35,599 nucleotides of DNA, taken from the NCBI GenBank assembly GCA_947458835.1, contig CANHBC010000011.1, positions 1 to 35,599 on the forward strand. The letters run 5' to 3'. The notes under the pieces were generated by a model. That model was not told where the DNA came from and made no database searches. It saw only the letters and a list, made by a program, of their open reading frames with translations. Numbering within the stretch: position 1 is the stretch's first letter; the number at the start of each line of letters is the position of its first letter. Positions 18,218 to 25,614 of this stretch are shown one piece after another. The translations under genes and the position numbers were made by a program. This DNA comes from Betaproteobacteria bacterium. Lineage in GTDB: Bacteria > Pseudomonadota > Gammaproteobacteria > Burkholderiales > CAIKXV01.

Positions 18218-19267
18218 TCAGTCGGCCTTTGCTCCCGACAGCCTGACCAGCTTCGCGTACTTGTCCAGTTCGCGCAGGAAGAAGCGCTGGAACTCGGCTG
18301 GGCCGAGCGAGAGCGGCTCCAGCCCGTCGCGCTCGAACGCCGCGCGCATCTCGGGGCTCTGCATAGCCTTCAGTGTCTCGGCGTTGAGCCGGTCGACGAT
18401 CGGCTGCGGCATGCCGGCGGCTACGAACATGCCGAACCAGTTGTCGGTGTCGAAGCTGGGCAGGATGCTGTCCAGCGTGGGCAGCTGCGGCAGCAGTGCG
18501 GTCGGCTTCACCGTGGTGACGGCCAGCGCGCGCAGGCGCCCGGTCTTCAGGTGCGGCATCGCCACCACGGTCGCGAAGAAGCTCATGTCGACCTCGCCGC
18601 CGACGACCGCGCCGACGACCGCGCCGGCACCCTTGTACGGCACGTGCGTGACCTCGGCGCCGGTGAGCGAGGCGAACAGTACGCCAGCGAGGTGGCTGGT
18701 GGTGCCCATGCCGTTGGACCCGAAGTTGAGCCCGCCCTTGCGCTTCTTCAACAGCGCGACCAGCTCCTTCACGTTCTTCGCGGGTACCGACGGATGTACC
18801 ACCAGCAGCTGTGGGGAGGATACGACGCCGGTGACTGGCACCAGGTCCTTCAGCGGGTTGTAGCCCAGCTTCGTGTACAGGCTCGGGTTGACTGCCAGCG
18901 CGGCCGAGGAGAACAGCAGCGTGGCGCCATCTGCGGGTGCCTTGGCGACCAGCTCGGCACCGATGTTTCCGCCGGCTCCGGCACGGTTGTCGACGGAGAA
19001 GGGCTGGCCCATCGATTCGCCGTACTTCACCGCGAGCAGCCGCGCGACGATGTCGGTGACGCCGCCGGGCGCGAACGGCACGACGATGCGCACCGGCCTC
19101 GACGGCCAGCCCTGTGCGGCGGCAGTTGTCGGCACCAGCGCTATTAGCGCGAGCAATGCGACGATCTTCATCAGTCGAGGCCAGCCAGCCAGCCGTCGCG
19201 GGCCGAGGGTCAGCGGCAGCCGCAACGGATGCAGCACGAACGCCGGGGGCGCGGTCGATCCACGCAT
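18218..19267 (-). CDS. Bug/TctC-type receptor with an extended N-terminus
   Basis: A 349-residue periplasmic binding protein. Motifs are WPSRPVRIVVPFAPGGVTDIVARLLAVKYGESMG, VDNRAGAGGNIGAELVAKAPADGATLL, VTHVPYKGAGAVVGAVVGGEVDMSF and FDTDNWFGMFVAAGMP. The start at 19267 is chosen because AGGAGGAG lies six bases upstream. The alternative at 19171 (MKIVALLALIALVPTTAAAQ) is a neat signal peptide but has no ribosome site. With the upstream start, 32 residues rich in Arg and Pro precede the hydrophobic core. They would have to be tolerated as a long n-region. It is the third orphan receptor here, with no membrane partner gene nearby. Confidence 0.88.
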   Translation of the reverse strand: MRGSTAPPAFVLHPLRLPLTLGPRRLAGWPRLMKIVALLALIALVPTTAAAQGWPSRPVRIVVPFAPGGVTDIVARLLAVKYGESMGQPFSVDNRAGAGGNIGAELVAKAPADGATLLFSSAALAVNPSLYTKLGYNPLKDLVPVTGVVSSPQLLVVHPSVPAKNVKELVALLKKRKGGLNFGSNGMGTTSHLAGVLFASLTGAEVTHVPYKGAGAVVGAVVGGEVDMSFFATVVAMPHLKTGRLRALAVTTVKPTALLPQLPTLDSILPSFDTDNWFGMFVAAGMPQPIVDRLNAETLKAMQSPEMRAAFERDGLEPLSLGPAEFQRFFLRELDKYAKLVRLSGAKAD

Positions 19268-19348
19268 CGGGGTCTCCTCCTGTGTGCCGCCGGTGCGGGC
19301 TGTTCTGCGACACCCCTCTGATGCCCCGACGATTGACGCCAGCTTACC

Positions 19349-19598
19349 TCAGAACACCACCCCCAACTGCCAGGGCACGCATTCGTGGTCGCTGCTCCCG
19401 CCGTTGAGCACCACGCCGGGCGAGTGCTCGCCGACGGCGCGCCAGTCCCGCGCCGTCGGCGCCCGGCGAGCAGGGCAGCGCATGCAGGCTGGCATCGGTT
19501 GCGCACTGTCGGTGCCACCAGTCGATCCGCTCGAGCAGTGCCTGCGCGACAGCGGGCGTCGACGCGCGGCACCGGCTGCATGCAGGCCAGTCTGGCAC
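19349..19598 (-). pseudogene. Probable frameshifted gene remnant in the birA upstream gap
   Basis: In the gap 19268-19646 two minus-strand frames look protein-like over adjacent stretches. From about 19598 to 19460 one frame reads VPDWPACSRCRASTPAV and then ALLERIDWWHRQCATDASLHALPC. From about 19450 to the stop at 19349 another reads RDWRAVGEHSPGVVLNGG and SSDHECVPWQLGVVF. Both stretches have a G or C in most third positions, and each turns Arg/Ala-rich where the other begins. A single-base indel near 19450-19470 would join them into a protein of about 80 residues. There is no ATG, and the only candidate GTG (19598) has no ribosome site. Family not recognised. Confidence 0.35.
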
Positions 19599-19646
19599 CG
19601 GAGCGGTGCCGTGCGTCCACGTGCTAGCATCGCAACGAAGAGAGCG

Positions 19647-20795
19647 ATGATCCACACAGTGAACCGCGGCCAGCAACGACAGCTCGACGACCGGCCCTCC
19701 AGGCGCACGCTCGCCCATGACGCACGGCTGGCTGCGCGCCAGGCGATGCGCCCGCTGTCGTTCAGCGTGCTGCGTCGGCTCGGCAGCGCCGGCTTCACCT
19801 CGGGTGCGCGGCTGGCCGGTGAACTGTCGGTGTCTCGTTCGACCATCTGGAAGGCGGTGCGCGACATCGAGCGCTCCGGTGTGGACGTCGAGCATGGGCT
19901 GGGACGTGGCTACCGGCTGTGCATGCCGGTCGACTTCATCGACGCGCAGCGGGTACAGGCGATGCTCGGACCAGCCGCGCGGGGGTTGTCGCTGACGGTG
20001 CTCGACCATTGCGAGTCGACCAACACGGCGCTGGCCCGGCAGGCGGAAGCGGATGCACCCCATGGCACGGTGCTGCTGGCTGAATGGCAGACTGCCGGCC
20101 GGGGACGGTTCGACCGACGTTGGTCCAGTGCGCCGGGTGCCGGGCTGACCTTCTCGGTCCTGTGGCGTTTCGACAAGGGAACGCCGCTCGCCGGCCTGAG
20201 CCTGGTGGTGGGGCTGGCGATCGCCGATGCCCTGCGCGTGCTCGGGCTGCGCGAGGTGCGCCTCAAGTGGCCGAACGACGTGCTCGTGCGGCGGCGCAAG
20301 CTCGCCGGGGTGCTGACCGAGATCCGCGGCGACATGCTCGGACCGTGCGCGGCGGTGATCGGCATCGGACTCAACGTGCGCCTGCCGCAGGCGACGCTGG
20401 ACGCGATCGACCAGCCGGCCACCGACCTCGCACGCAGCGGGCTGGAGAACCTCGACCGCAGCGCCATACTCGCAGCGGTACTGTCCGGTGTCGCTTCTGC
20501 GCTGGAGCGGTTCGGTCGCGACGGTTTCGCGCCCTTCCGGCGCGAGTGGCAGGCGCATTGCGCGAGCCTCCATCAGCCGGTGCGGGTGGCGCTGCCCGAT
20601 GGTGGCGTGGTGCGCGGGACGATGCTCGGCGTGGACACCCAGGGCGCGCTGCGCATCCAGGTCGCCGACGGCGAGACGCGGCGGGTGTTCAGCGGCGAAC
20701 TGTTCGAACCGTCCGCGGCGTCGGCCGGGCGCGCTGCGCGCACCAGGCGCGAGGGCTCCGGCGCGGCGCATGGTCGGCAGGCGGAGATCGAATGA
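19647..20795 (+). CDS. birA: Biotin--[acetyl-CoA-carboxylase] ligase BirA, with DNA-binding domain
   Basis: A 382-residue enzyme that makes biotinyl-AMP and biotinylates the acetyl-CoA carboxylase carrier protein. With an N-terminal helix-turn-helix it can also repress biotin genes. The winged HTH is about residues 38-90 (SFSVLRRLGSAGFTSGARLAGELSVSRSTIWKAVRDIERSG). The ligase core has CESTNTALARQ, TAGRGRFDRRW (family GRGRxGRxW) and LKWPNDVLVRRRKLAGVLTE. A C-terminal SH3-like domain follows. ATG at 19647 has GAAGAGAG upstream and adds 33 polar residues; ATG at 19746 (MRPLSFSVLRRL) would begin right at the HTH and is an equally possible start. The stop overlaps the coaX start as ATGA. Confidence 0.93.
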   Translation: MIHTVNRGQQRQLDDRPSRRTLAHDARLAARQAMRPLSFSVLRRLGSAGFTSGARLAGELSVSRSTIWKAVRDIERSGVDVEHGLGRGYRLCMPVDFIDAQRVQAMLGPAARGLSLTVLDHCESTNTALARQAEADAPHGTVLLAEWQTAGRGRFDRRWSSAPGAGLTFSVLWRFDKGTPLAGLSLVVGLAIADALRVLGLREVRLKWPNDVLVRRRKLAGVLTEIRGDMLGPCAAVIGIGLNVRLPQATLDAIDQPATDLARSGLENLDRSAILAAVLSGVASALERFGRDGFAPFRREWQAHCASLHQPVRVALPDGGVVRGTMLGVDTQGALRIQVADGETRRVFSGELFEPSAASAGRAARTRREGSGAAHGRQAEIE

Positions 20796-21604
20796 TCGTT
20801 GCGCTCGACCTCGGCAACACACGCGTGAAGTGGGCCGTCCATCCGGGCGGGACGCCGGTTGCCGACCGCATCCTGGGTAGCGGCGCCGTCGCCCCGGAGG
20901 CGATCGAGTCGCTGCCCGGGCACTGGTCGGCCTGGGGGCTGCCGGACGAGGTCGTGGCCTGCAGCGTCGCCGGGTCGGTCGCGGAGGCGGCGGTCGAGCG
21001 CATGGCGCACTCGCTGGCGGTGCCGCTGCGCCTGCTCCGCCCGGTCGCGCAGGCCGGCGGCGTGTCGAACCTGTACGGCGCACCAGCCTCGCTCGGGGCG
21101 GACCGCTGGGCGGCGCTGGTAGGCGCGCGCGCGCGCGTCGGCCCGGGTGTCCCGGCGCTGGTCGTGGATGCCGGTACCGCGATGACGGTGGATGCGTTGT
21201 CGGCCGACGGCCGTTTCCTCGGCGGGCTCATCGTGCCCGGCCATGACCTGATGTGCGCGTCGCTCGCGCGGGGCACGGCACGCCTGCCCTCCGCCTCCGG
21301 GCGCTACGTACCGTTTCCGCGCTCGACCGACGACGCGATCGTCAGCGGGGCGCTGCAGGCGATGGCTGGCGCGATCCTGCGTACGCGACAGGCGATGCTG
21401 GACGCGGGCGAGGGCGCGCCGGCGCTGCTGTTGACTGGCGGCAGCGCGCCGCTGCTGGCGCCGCTGCTGGAGGGGCTGGCCGTGCGGCAGGTACCCCTGC
21501 TGGTCCTGGAAGGAGTGCTGGTGCTTGCCGCCGAGGTTCGATCCGATGAGGCTGCCGGGGGATCGCCCGAGGCCGCGCAGCGCGTGGCTGGAGGGACACG
21601 ATGA
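20792..21604 (+). CDS. coaX: Type III pantothenate kinase CoaX (Baf)
   Basis: A 270-residue kinase for the first step of coenzyme A synthesis, of the type not inhibited by CoA. The N-terminal MIVALDLGNTRVKWAVH is the phosphate-binding loop. GADRWAALVGARAR, VVDAGTAMTVDALSADGRFLGGLIVPG (with the catalytic-type Asp and TAxTVD) and the C-terminal LLTGGSAPLL follow in family order. It is known in Bordetella as Baf, where it also lies beside birA. It is coupled at both ends: ATGA with birA and ATGA with the next gene. Confidence 0.95.
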   Translation: MIVALDLGNTRVKWAVHPGGTPVADRILGSGAVAPEAIESLPGHWSAWGLPDEVVACSVAGSVAEAAVERMAHSLAVPLRLLRPVAQAGGVSNLYGAPASLGADRWAALVGARARVGPGVPALVVDAGTAMTVDALSADGRFLGGLIVPGHDLMCASLARGTARLPSASGRYVPFPRSTDDAIVSGALQAMAGAILRTRQAMLDAGEGAPALLLTGGSAPLLAPLLEGLAVRQVPLLVLEGVLVLAAEVRSDEAAGGSPEAAQRVAGGTR

Positions 21605-22020
21605 TCCGCTGGCTCGTCGCTTCGCTGCTCATCGCGAACCTGCTGTTCGGTGCGCTGGTCGGCTTCGGCGATCCGGAGCGCAGCCCGGACGCCCAGATCC
21701 TCGAACTGCAGATGAACGCCGACAAGGTGCGGGTGGTGGGAGGCGGTCAGGACCAGCCGGCACCGCCGACCGGCGGCGCTCTGTCTTCTGCCTGCCTCGC
21801 GTGGGGACCGTTCAGCGCGGCCGATGCGTCGCGTGCGCGCGAACTGCTCGCCGGGCTCGTGTCGGCCGAGGCGGTCTACTCGCGCGAACTCGTGGCGCCA
21901 GGCGGTGGCATCCAGTGGCTGGTGCGCGAACCGGGCGAAGCGGTGATGACGAAGGTCCTCGAACTCAAGCAGGCGAACTTCCCCGACAGTGCCCTGGGCG
22001 CCATCGAGTGCCCCCGGTAG
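21601..22020 (+). CDS. Membrane-anchored protein with a SPOR-like C-terminal region
   Basis: A 139-residue protein with one N-terminal membrane segment (MIRWLVASLLIANLLFGALVG, residues 1-21) and no clear cleavage site, so it probably stays anchored with its C-terminus in the periplasm. The segment SSACLAWGPFSAADASRARELLAGLVSAEAVYSRELVAPGGGIQWLV looks like a degenerate SPOR domain, which binds peptidoglycan. A gene of this kind commonly follows birA-coaX in Burkholderiales. The second half of a canonical SPOR domain is short here. Function is unknown; septal or envelope location is inference. Its start overlaps the coaX stop, and a nested hairpin follows the gene. Confidence 0.75.
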   Translation: MIRWLVASLLIANLLFGALVGFGDPERSPDAQILELQMNADKVRVVGGGQDQPAPPTGGALSSACLAWGPFSAADASRARELLAGLVSAEAVYSRELVAPGGGIQWLVREPGEAVMTKVLELKQANFPDSALGAIECPR

Positions 22021-22025
22021 TGACC

Positions 22026-22069
22026 GGCCTGCGTCGGTGGCCGGGCAGCTGCGCCCGGAAGCGCAGGCC
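22026..22069. terminator. Nested hairpin after the birA-coaX operon
   Basis: Outer arms GGCCTGCG (22026-22033) and CGCAGGCC (22062-22069) enclose an inner stem CCGGGC (22041-22046) with GCCCGG (22053-22058). It begins six bases after the operon's last stop codon. No U-run follows. It also lies 29 bases beyond the 3' end of the opposing EAL remnant, so it may serve both strands. Confidence 0.4.
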
Positions 22070-22097
22070 CGGGCACCGGAGCGGCGGACGACGGCCG

Positions 22098-22343
22098 TCA
22101 GGACTGGACTGAACGTGGCCGGAACAGCGCGACGACCTCCGGCGCGCAGGCGGTACTCATCTCGATCGCCTCGTCGCGCAGCCGCGCTTCCATCCGCGTC
22201 GGCGGCAGGGCGGGGTGGAACAGGTAGCCCTGCATCAGACCGCAGCCGCACGACAGCAGGAAGTCGCGCTGGCTGGGGATCTCCACGCCTTCGGCGACCA
22301 CTTCCGCGATGATCCGCCCGGTGCCGGACTCGCTGCTGCTCAT
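22098..22343 (-). pseudogene. Remnant of an EAL (cyclic-di-GMP phosphodiesterase) domain
   Basis: The frame from ATG 22343 encodes 81 residues. The part IIAEVVAEGVEIPSQRDFLLSCGCGLMQGYLFHPALPP is the C-terminal end of an EAL domain (typical VxAEGVET, then LGCdxxQGYLFSkPLP). Everything before it, including the EAL motif and the metal-binding residues, is missing. The sequence upstream (22344-22507) does not continue the domain in any frame I can follow. The fragment cannot be catalytic. It is most likely what is left of a deleted GGDEF/EAL protein. The start at 22343 lacks a good ribosome site. Confidence 0.75.
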
Positions 22344-22507
22344 GTCGTGACGCCTGACCGCGCAATCGCCGTCGAGGAAACGTGAGGGTACGGGAACGTG
22401 GGGTGGCTGCGGACGCGCTGGACAGGCCATGCGCTCGCCCATGGGGCCACTCGATGCGGTAAACCGACCGCGCGCGGCTGCGTTTTTCGTCGCAGGAGAT
22501 ACCCGTC

Positions 22508-22924
22508 ATGCTGCCTGACCCTGCACCGCCGAAGCGAGTTCGTGACCTGGATGTCGCGGCGATCACGGGCGCGGCGTACGCCAGGCCGTCGCGTGTTCCA
22601 GCAGCAGCCTTGTCCGGGCTGCGCGGCCTGCTCCTGGCAGCGGCACTGACTGCACTGGGCGCGGGCTGTGCGTCCGCGCCCAGCCAGCTTGGCCGCACCG
22701 AGCGGCTGCCCGAAGGCACGCTGCCGCCCTCGAAGGAGGTCGGGCCACCGGTCAACATCCAGCCCGCTCCGCTCGCCCGCGACGAGTACCGGGCCGTGCT
22801 GCGCGCACCCGTGCCTTTCCACTCGCCCTTCTATGGCCGCGGCTGGTACGGGCCGCGGTGCTTCGATCCCTACGGGTGCAACCACTGGCGTCCAGGCTTC
22901 GGGCTGCACTATCGCGTGTTCTGA
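22508..22924 (+). CDS. Small putative lipoprotein of unknown function
   Basis: A 138-residue protein. A hydrophobic stretch (LRGLLLAAALTALGAGCAS) ends in a lipobox-like LGAGC with Cys55, so the mature protein would be a lipoprotein with Ala-Ser after the Cys. Such residues favour outer-membrane sorting. The mature part is rich in Pro, Arg and aromatic residues (PFHSPFYGRGWYGPRCFDPYGCNHWRPGFGLHYRVF) and has two further Cys that could form a disulphide. ATG at 22508 has GGAG ten bases upstream. It gives an unusually long 36-residue leader before the hydrophobic core; a later start is possible but no better ribosome site is seen. No family recognised. Confidence 0.65.
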   Translation: MLPDPAPPKRVRDLDVAAITGAAYARPSRVPAAALSGLRGLLLAAALTALGAGCASAPSQLGRTERLPEGTLPPSKEVGPPVNIQPAPLARDEYRAVLRAPVPFHSPFYGRGWYGPRCFDPYGCNHWRPGFGLHYRVF

Positions 22925-22927
22925 TCC

Positions 22928-22961
22928 GGCACGGCCGCCCGGGTAGCCGGTCGGCCGTGCC
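22928..22961. terminator. Strong hairpin between the convergent lipoprotein and rfaE2 genes
   Basis: Arms GGCACGGCCG (22928-22937) and CGGCCGTGCC (22952-22961) are perfectly complementary. After one C/T mismatch, an inner CCGG (22939-22942) pairs with CCGG (22947-22950) around a GTAG loop. That makes 14 pairs with a single interruption. It starts three bases after one stop and ends six bases before the opposing one. No U-run is present. Confidence 0.6.
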
Positions 22962-22967
22962 TGGGCG

Positions 22968-23474
22968 CTAGAGGCGGCGGATCCGGTCCAGCAGCGCAGT
23001 GGTGGAGCGCTCGTGGACGAACGGGATGGACACCACCCGCCCGCCACGCGCGCGCACGCCCTCTCCGCCGACGATCTTCTCGACCGGCCAGTCGCCGCCC
23101 TTGACCAGCACCTGCGGTCCGATCGCCTCGATCAGTTCCAGCGGGGTGTCGGCGTCGAACCATGTCACGAGGTCGACGCACTCGAGCGCCGCCATCACCG
23201 CCATCCGGTCGGTGAGCGGGTTCACCGGGCGGTCGTCGCCTTTGCCGAGGCGACGCACCGAGGCGTCGCTGTTGAGTGCCACCACCAGCGATGCACCCAG
23301 GGCTCGCGCCTGTGCGAGGTAGGTCACGTGGCCCCGGTGCAGCAGGTCGAAGCAGCCATTGGTGAACACGACCGGATCGGGGAGCGCTGTCGCCCGTAGC
23401 GCAGCTTCCGCCGGTGCGCACAGCTTGCGCTCGAACGCGGGCACGGCCGGCACTGCCGCGGGCTCGGCCGGCAT
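22968..23474 (-). CDS. rfaE2: D-glycero-beta-D-manno-heptose 1-phosphate adenylyltransferase
   Basis: A 168-residue nucleotidyltransferase that makes ADP-heptose for the inner core of lipopolysaccharide. It corresponds to the C-terminal half of the bifunctional E. coli HldE. The active-site motif [17 protein letters not shown] (37-53) contains the HxGH signature (His46, His49). [35 protein letters not shown] and [17 protein letters not shown] are the substrate and nucleotide stretches. The N-terminal 25 residues are an Ala/Pro-rich leader. It starts four bases after the stop of the diiron-protein gene, so it is probably co-transcribed with it and with the regulator upstream. Confidence 0.94.
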   Translation of the reverse strand: MPAEPAAVPAVPAFERKLCAPAEAALRATALPDPVVFTNGCFDLLHRGHVTYLAQARALGASLVVALNSDASVRRLGKGDDRPVNPLTDRMAVMAALECVDLVTWFDADTPLELIEAIGPQVLVKGGDWPVEKIVGGEGVRARGGRVVSIPFVHERSTTALLDRIRRL

Positions 23475-23478
23475 CCGG

Positions 23479-24339
23479 TCAGGCCGCGGCGGGTGCAGAC
23501 ACGGACTCGCCGGCGGCGGCGTTGAGTGTCTTGCGGTAGCGGTTCAGCGCCTGCACGGTTTCGAAGCTCTGGCCGAGCAGCGTCGACAGCTTCTTCAGGA
23601 TCGAGCCGACCACCTTGCCTTCCCAGTCGCGGTCGAAGCGGATCTGCTGGTCGAGCCAGTGCTCCAGCCACGCGGGGTCGGGCAGGCGGCTCTGCACCGT
23701 GTCGTTCGGGAACAGGGCCTTGGCCACGTGCAGGTTGGTCGGATGCAGCGCCTGCCCGGTGCGGCCGGCCGATGCCATCAGGACACCGACCTTGGCGAAG
23801 GCGCGCCGCGCGTCGTCCCCGAGTCGCTCGATCGCCTGCTGCATGTAGCGGAGGTAGGCGCCGCCGTGGCGTGCCTCGTCATGCGACACCAGCCGGTAGA
23901 TATGCTGAATCACCGGTTCGGTGTGCCACTCGGCCGCGCACTGGTACCACTGGGTCAGCCGCAGTTCGCCGCAGAAGTGCAGCGTCAACGTCTCGAGGTA
24001 CGGTGCCGGGTCGAACTCGAAGCGCACCGCGTGCAGCTCCTCCTCGGTCGGCAGCAGGTCGGGGCGGAAGCGGCGCAGGTACTCCATCAGCACCAGCGAA
24101 TGCTTCTGCTCCTCGTAGAACCAGACCGACATGAACGCAGAGAAGTCGCTGTCGTGGCGGTTGTCGCGCAGGAACATCTCGGTGGCCGGCAGCGCCGACC
24201 ACTCGGTGATCGCGTTCATCTTGATCGTGCGCGCCTGCTCGTCGCTGAGCCGCGCGGGGTCGAACGAATCCCAGGGGATGTCCTCGGCCATGTTCCAGCG
24301 GACTTTCTCCAGCTGGCGGAAGATCTTCGGATAGAGCAT
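23479..24339 (-). CDS. Diiron ferritin-fold protein, acyl-ACP-desaturase-like ligand pattern
   Basis: A 286-residue soluble protein numbered here from MLYPKIF. A complete carboxylate-bridged diiron set can be laid out on four helices: Glu46 (AITEW), Glu77-x-x-His80 (EEQKH), Glu125 (CGELRL), and Glu155-x-x-His158 (HDEARH). This E / ExxH / E / ExxH order and its spacing are those of acyl-ACP desaturases and other ferritin-like diiron oxygenases. The start at 24339 is preferred because homologues I recall begin at this point. ATG at 24372 would add 11 residues and overlap the regulator by 25 bases. The gene lies between the CarH-like regulator and rfaE2 on one strand. Its substrate is unknown; an oxidative step on a fatty acyl chain is a reasonable hypothesis given the divergent lipid operon. 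Confidence 0.85.
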   Translation of the reverse strand: MLYPKIFRQLEKVRWNMAEDIPWDSFDPARLSDEQARTIKMNAITEWSALPATEMFLRDNRHDSDFSAFMSVWFYEEQKHSLVLMEYLRRFRPDLLPTEEELHAVRFEFDPAPYLETLTLHFCGELRLTQWYQCAAEWHTEPVIQHIYRLVSHDEARHGGAYLRYMQQAIERLGDDARRAFAKVGVLMASAGRTGQALHPTNLHVAKALFPNDTVQSRLPDPAWLEHWLDQQIRFDRDWEGKVVGSILKKLSTLLGQSFETVQALNRYRKTLNAAAGESVSAPAAA

Positions 24340-24347
24340 CGGGAGGT

Positions 24348-25277
24348 TCAGTCGGAAAGTCGGGCCCGCCATTCGCCCAGGGCGGTGATGATCTGCTCAA
24401 GGCCGCGCAGCACTTCGATGCCTTCGCCCGGGGTGCGGGCACGCAGCATCGCATCGCCGCCGACCCACAGCGCGATGCGCGCCGGGAGCATCTCGCGCAG
24501 TTCACGGATGCTGCCAGTAGCCAGCCTCGCCGGGAAGGCTGCGCTGAACGAAATCGCGACGATGTCCACGTCATGCGCCAGCGCGGCGGCGACGATGTCG
24601 GTACCCGGGGTCTCGACCCCGAGCGGCACGCAGTAGACGCCCTCGAGCGTGAGCAGCGCCTCGGCCATGAGCAGCCCCATGCCGTGCTGCTCGCCCGGCA
24701 GGGTGGTGAGCAGCACGCGCGGCGAGTGACCGCGCAACTGGATGCTGGCGATCGCGTTGCGCAGCAGCCCCTGCATCTGTTCGGTGTACAGGTGCTCCTC
24801 GAACACGGCGATCTCGCCACGTACCCAGGCGTTGCCGATCGCGCGGTTCAGCGGCACGACGATGTCCAGCACGAAGGTGCGCAGGCCGTCGCGCAGCAGG
24901 TTCTGGGTCAGCCGCTGGCGCAGTTCGAGCGACTTGTGCGTGCGCACCAGGTTCATCAGTGCCTCGACGTCCGGGCTGTGCGCCGGACTCTCGGCTTCGT
25001 TGCAGAGCGCATTGAGCTCGTCGATCGACTTGCCGATGATCTTGCTCGGCCGGTGCCCCTGGTCGAGCAGGCGCTTGAGCAGGCGCAACTTGTCGACCTG
25101 ATCGGACGGGTAGATGCGCTCGCCGTGGGCATCGCGGTAGGGTTGCGGGAAGCCGTAGCGACGCTCCCAGACGCGCAGCGCGTCCTTGGACAGTCCGGTG
25201 TCACGTTCCACCGAGCTGATGTTGACCGGTGCGCGGTCGCCACCGATTTCTTCAGCGATCGAGTATTTCTTGTCCAT
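24348..25277 (-). CDS. MerR-type regulator with cobalamin-binding photosensory domain (CarH/LitR family)
   Basis: A 309-residue regulator. Residues about 17-83 form a MerR DNA-binding domain (VNISSVERDTGLSKDALRVWERRYGFPQP, then RIYPSDQVDKLRLLKRLLDQG). The helical cap carries W151-x9-E161-H162 and the B12 Rossmann domain carries E196-x-H198-xx-G201. Together these are the adenosylcobalamin-binding signature of CarH/CarA/LitR. Such proteins repress in the dark as AdoCbl tetramers and release DNA when light breaks the Co-C bond. In Thermus CarH the residue after the Trp is His132, which ligates cobalt after light exposure; here it is Val152, so the photochemistry may differ. The start is ATG at 25277; the longer frame begins with TTG. 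A candidate promoter places the transcript start almost at the ATG. Confidence 0.9.
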   Translation of the reverse strand: MDKKYSIAEEIGGDRAPVNISSVERDTGLSKDALRVWERRYGFPQPYRDAHGERIYPSDQVDKLRLLKRLLDQGHRPSKIIGKSIDELNALCNEAESPAHSPDVEALMNLVRTHKSLELRQRLTQNLLRDGLRTFVLDIVVPLNRAIGNAWVRGEIAVFEEHLYTEQMQGLLRNAIASIQLRGHSPRVLLTTLPGEQHGMGLLMAEALLTLEGVYCVPLGVETPGTDIVAAALAHDVDIVAISFSAAFPARLATGSIRELREMLPARIALWVGGDAMLRARTPGEGIEVLRGLEQIITALGEWRARLSD

Positions 25278-25284
25278 GCTTCTG

Positions 25285-25335
25285 ATTAGACACCGGCACT
25301 GGGAATTGAACAATCTACCTGATGCGGGTGATACT
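25285..25335. promoter_or_regulatory. Back-to-back promoters sharing one dyad between the regulator and the lipid operon
   Basis: Leftward: -35 TTGTTC (25313-25308), 17-base spacer, -10 TCTAAT (25290-25285), toward the regulator. Rightward: -35 TTGAAC (25306-25311), 18-base spacer, -10 GATACT (25330-25335), toward the FAD oxidoreductase operon. The two -35 boxes overlap inside the dyad ATTG-AA-CAAT (25305-25314). A second dyad, ACAA-AATGG-TTGT, is at 25343-25355. A protein bound at the first dyad could block both directions. Sequence matches are seen; activity and regulator binding are inference. Confidence 0.45.
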
Positions 25336-25412
25336 GACTAGGACAAAATGGTTGTATGGATGGGAAATTCCGAGCGGCATCCCGACCGGCGATCCAGGGG
25401 GCGCTTCCGTCC

Positions 25413-25466
25413 GGAGCGGCCGGTGCGACCGATCCGGATGGTCCGACCGATCCGGCCGGTCCGACC
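25413..25466 (+). repeat. 18-base tandem repeat in the leader of the lipid operon
   Basis: Two adjacent copies, GATCCGGATGGTCCGACC (25431-25448) and GATCCGGCCGGTCCGACC (25449-25466), differ at two positions. A third, more diverged copy precedes them (25413-25430, 14 of 18 bases the same as the third unit). The array lies in the 337-base gap between the divergent start codons, inside the presumed 270-base 5' leader of the rightward operon. The remainder of that gap shows no convincing gene. Confidence 0.6.
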
Positions 25467-25614
25467 GCTGTCCCGGCCAGAGCGCCGGCTCCCGGGAGAC
25501 CGGCGCCGCGAATGATGCAGCACAGTCGGTGCCCGCGCAAACGCGCTCGATTACCATCGCCGGTCACCCGGCGTCGGGTGCAGCAGTTCGTCATCACCAG
25601 AAGGATCCACGCGG

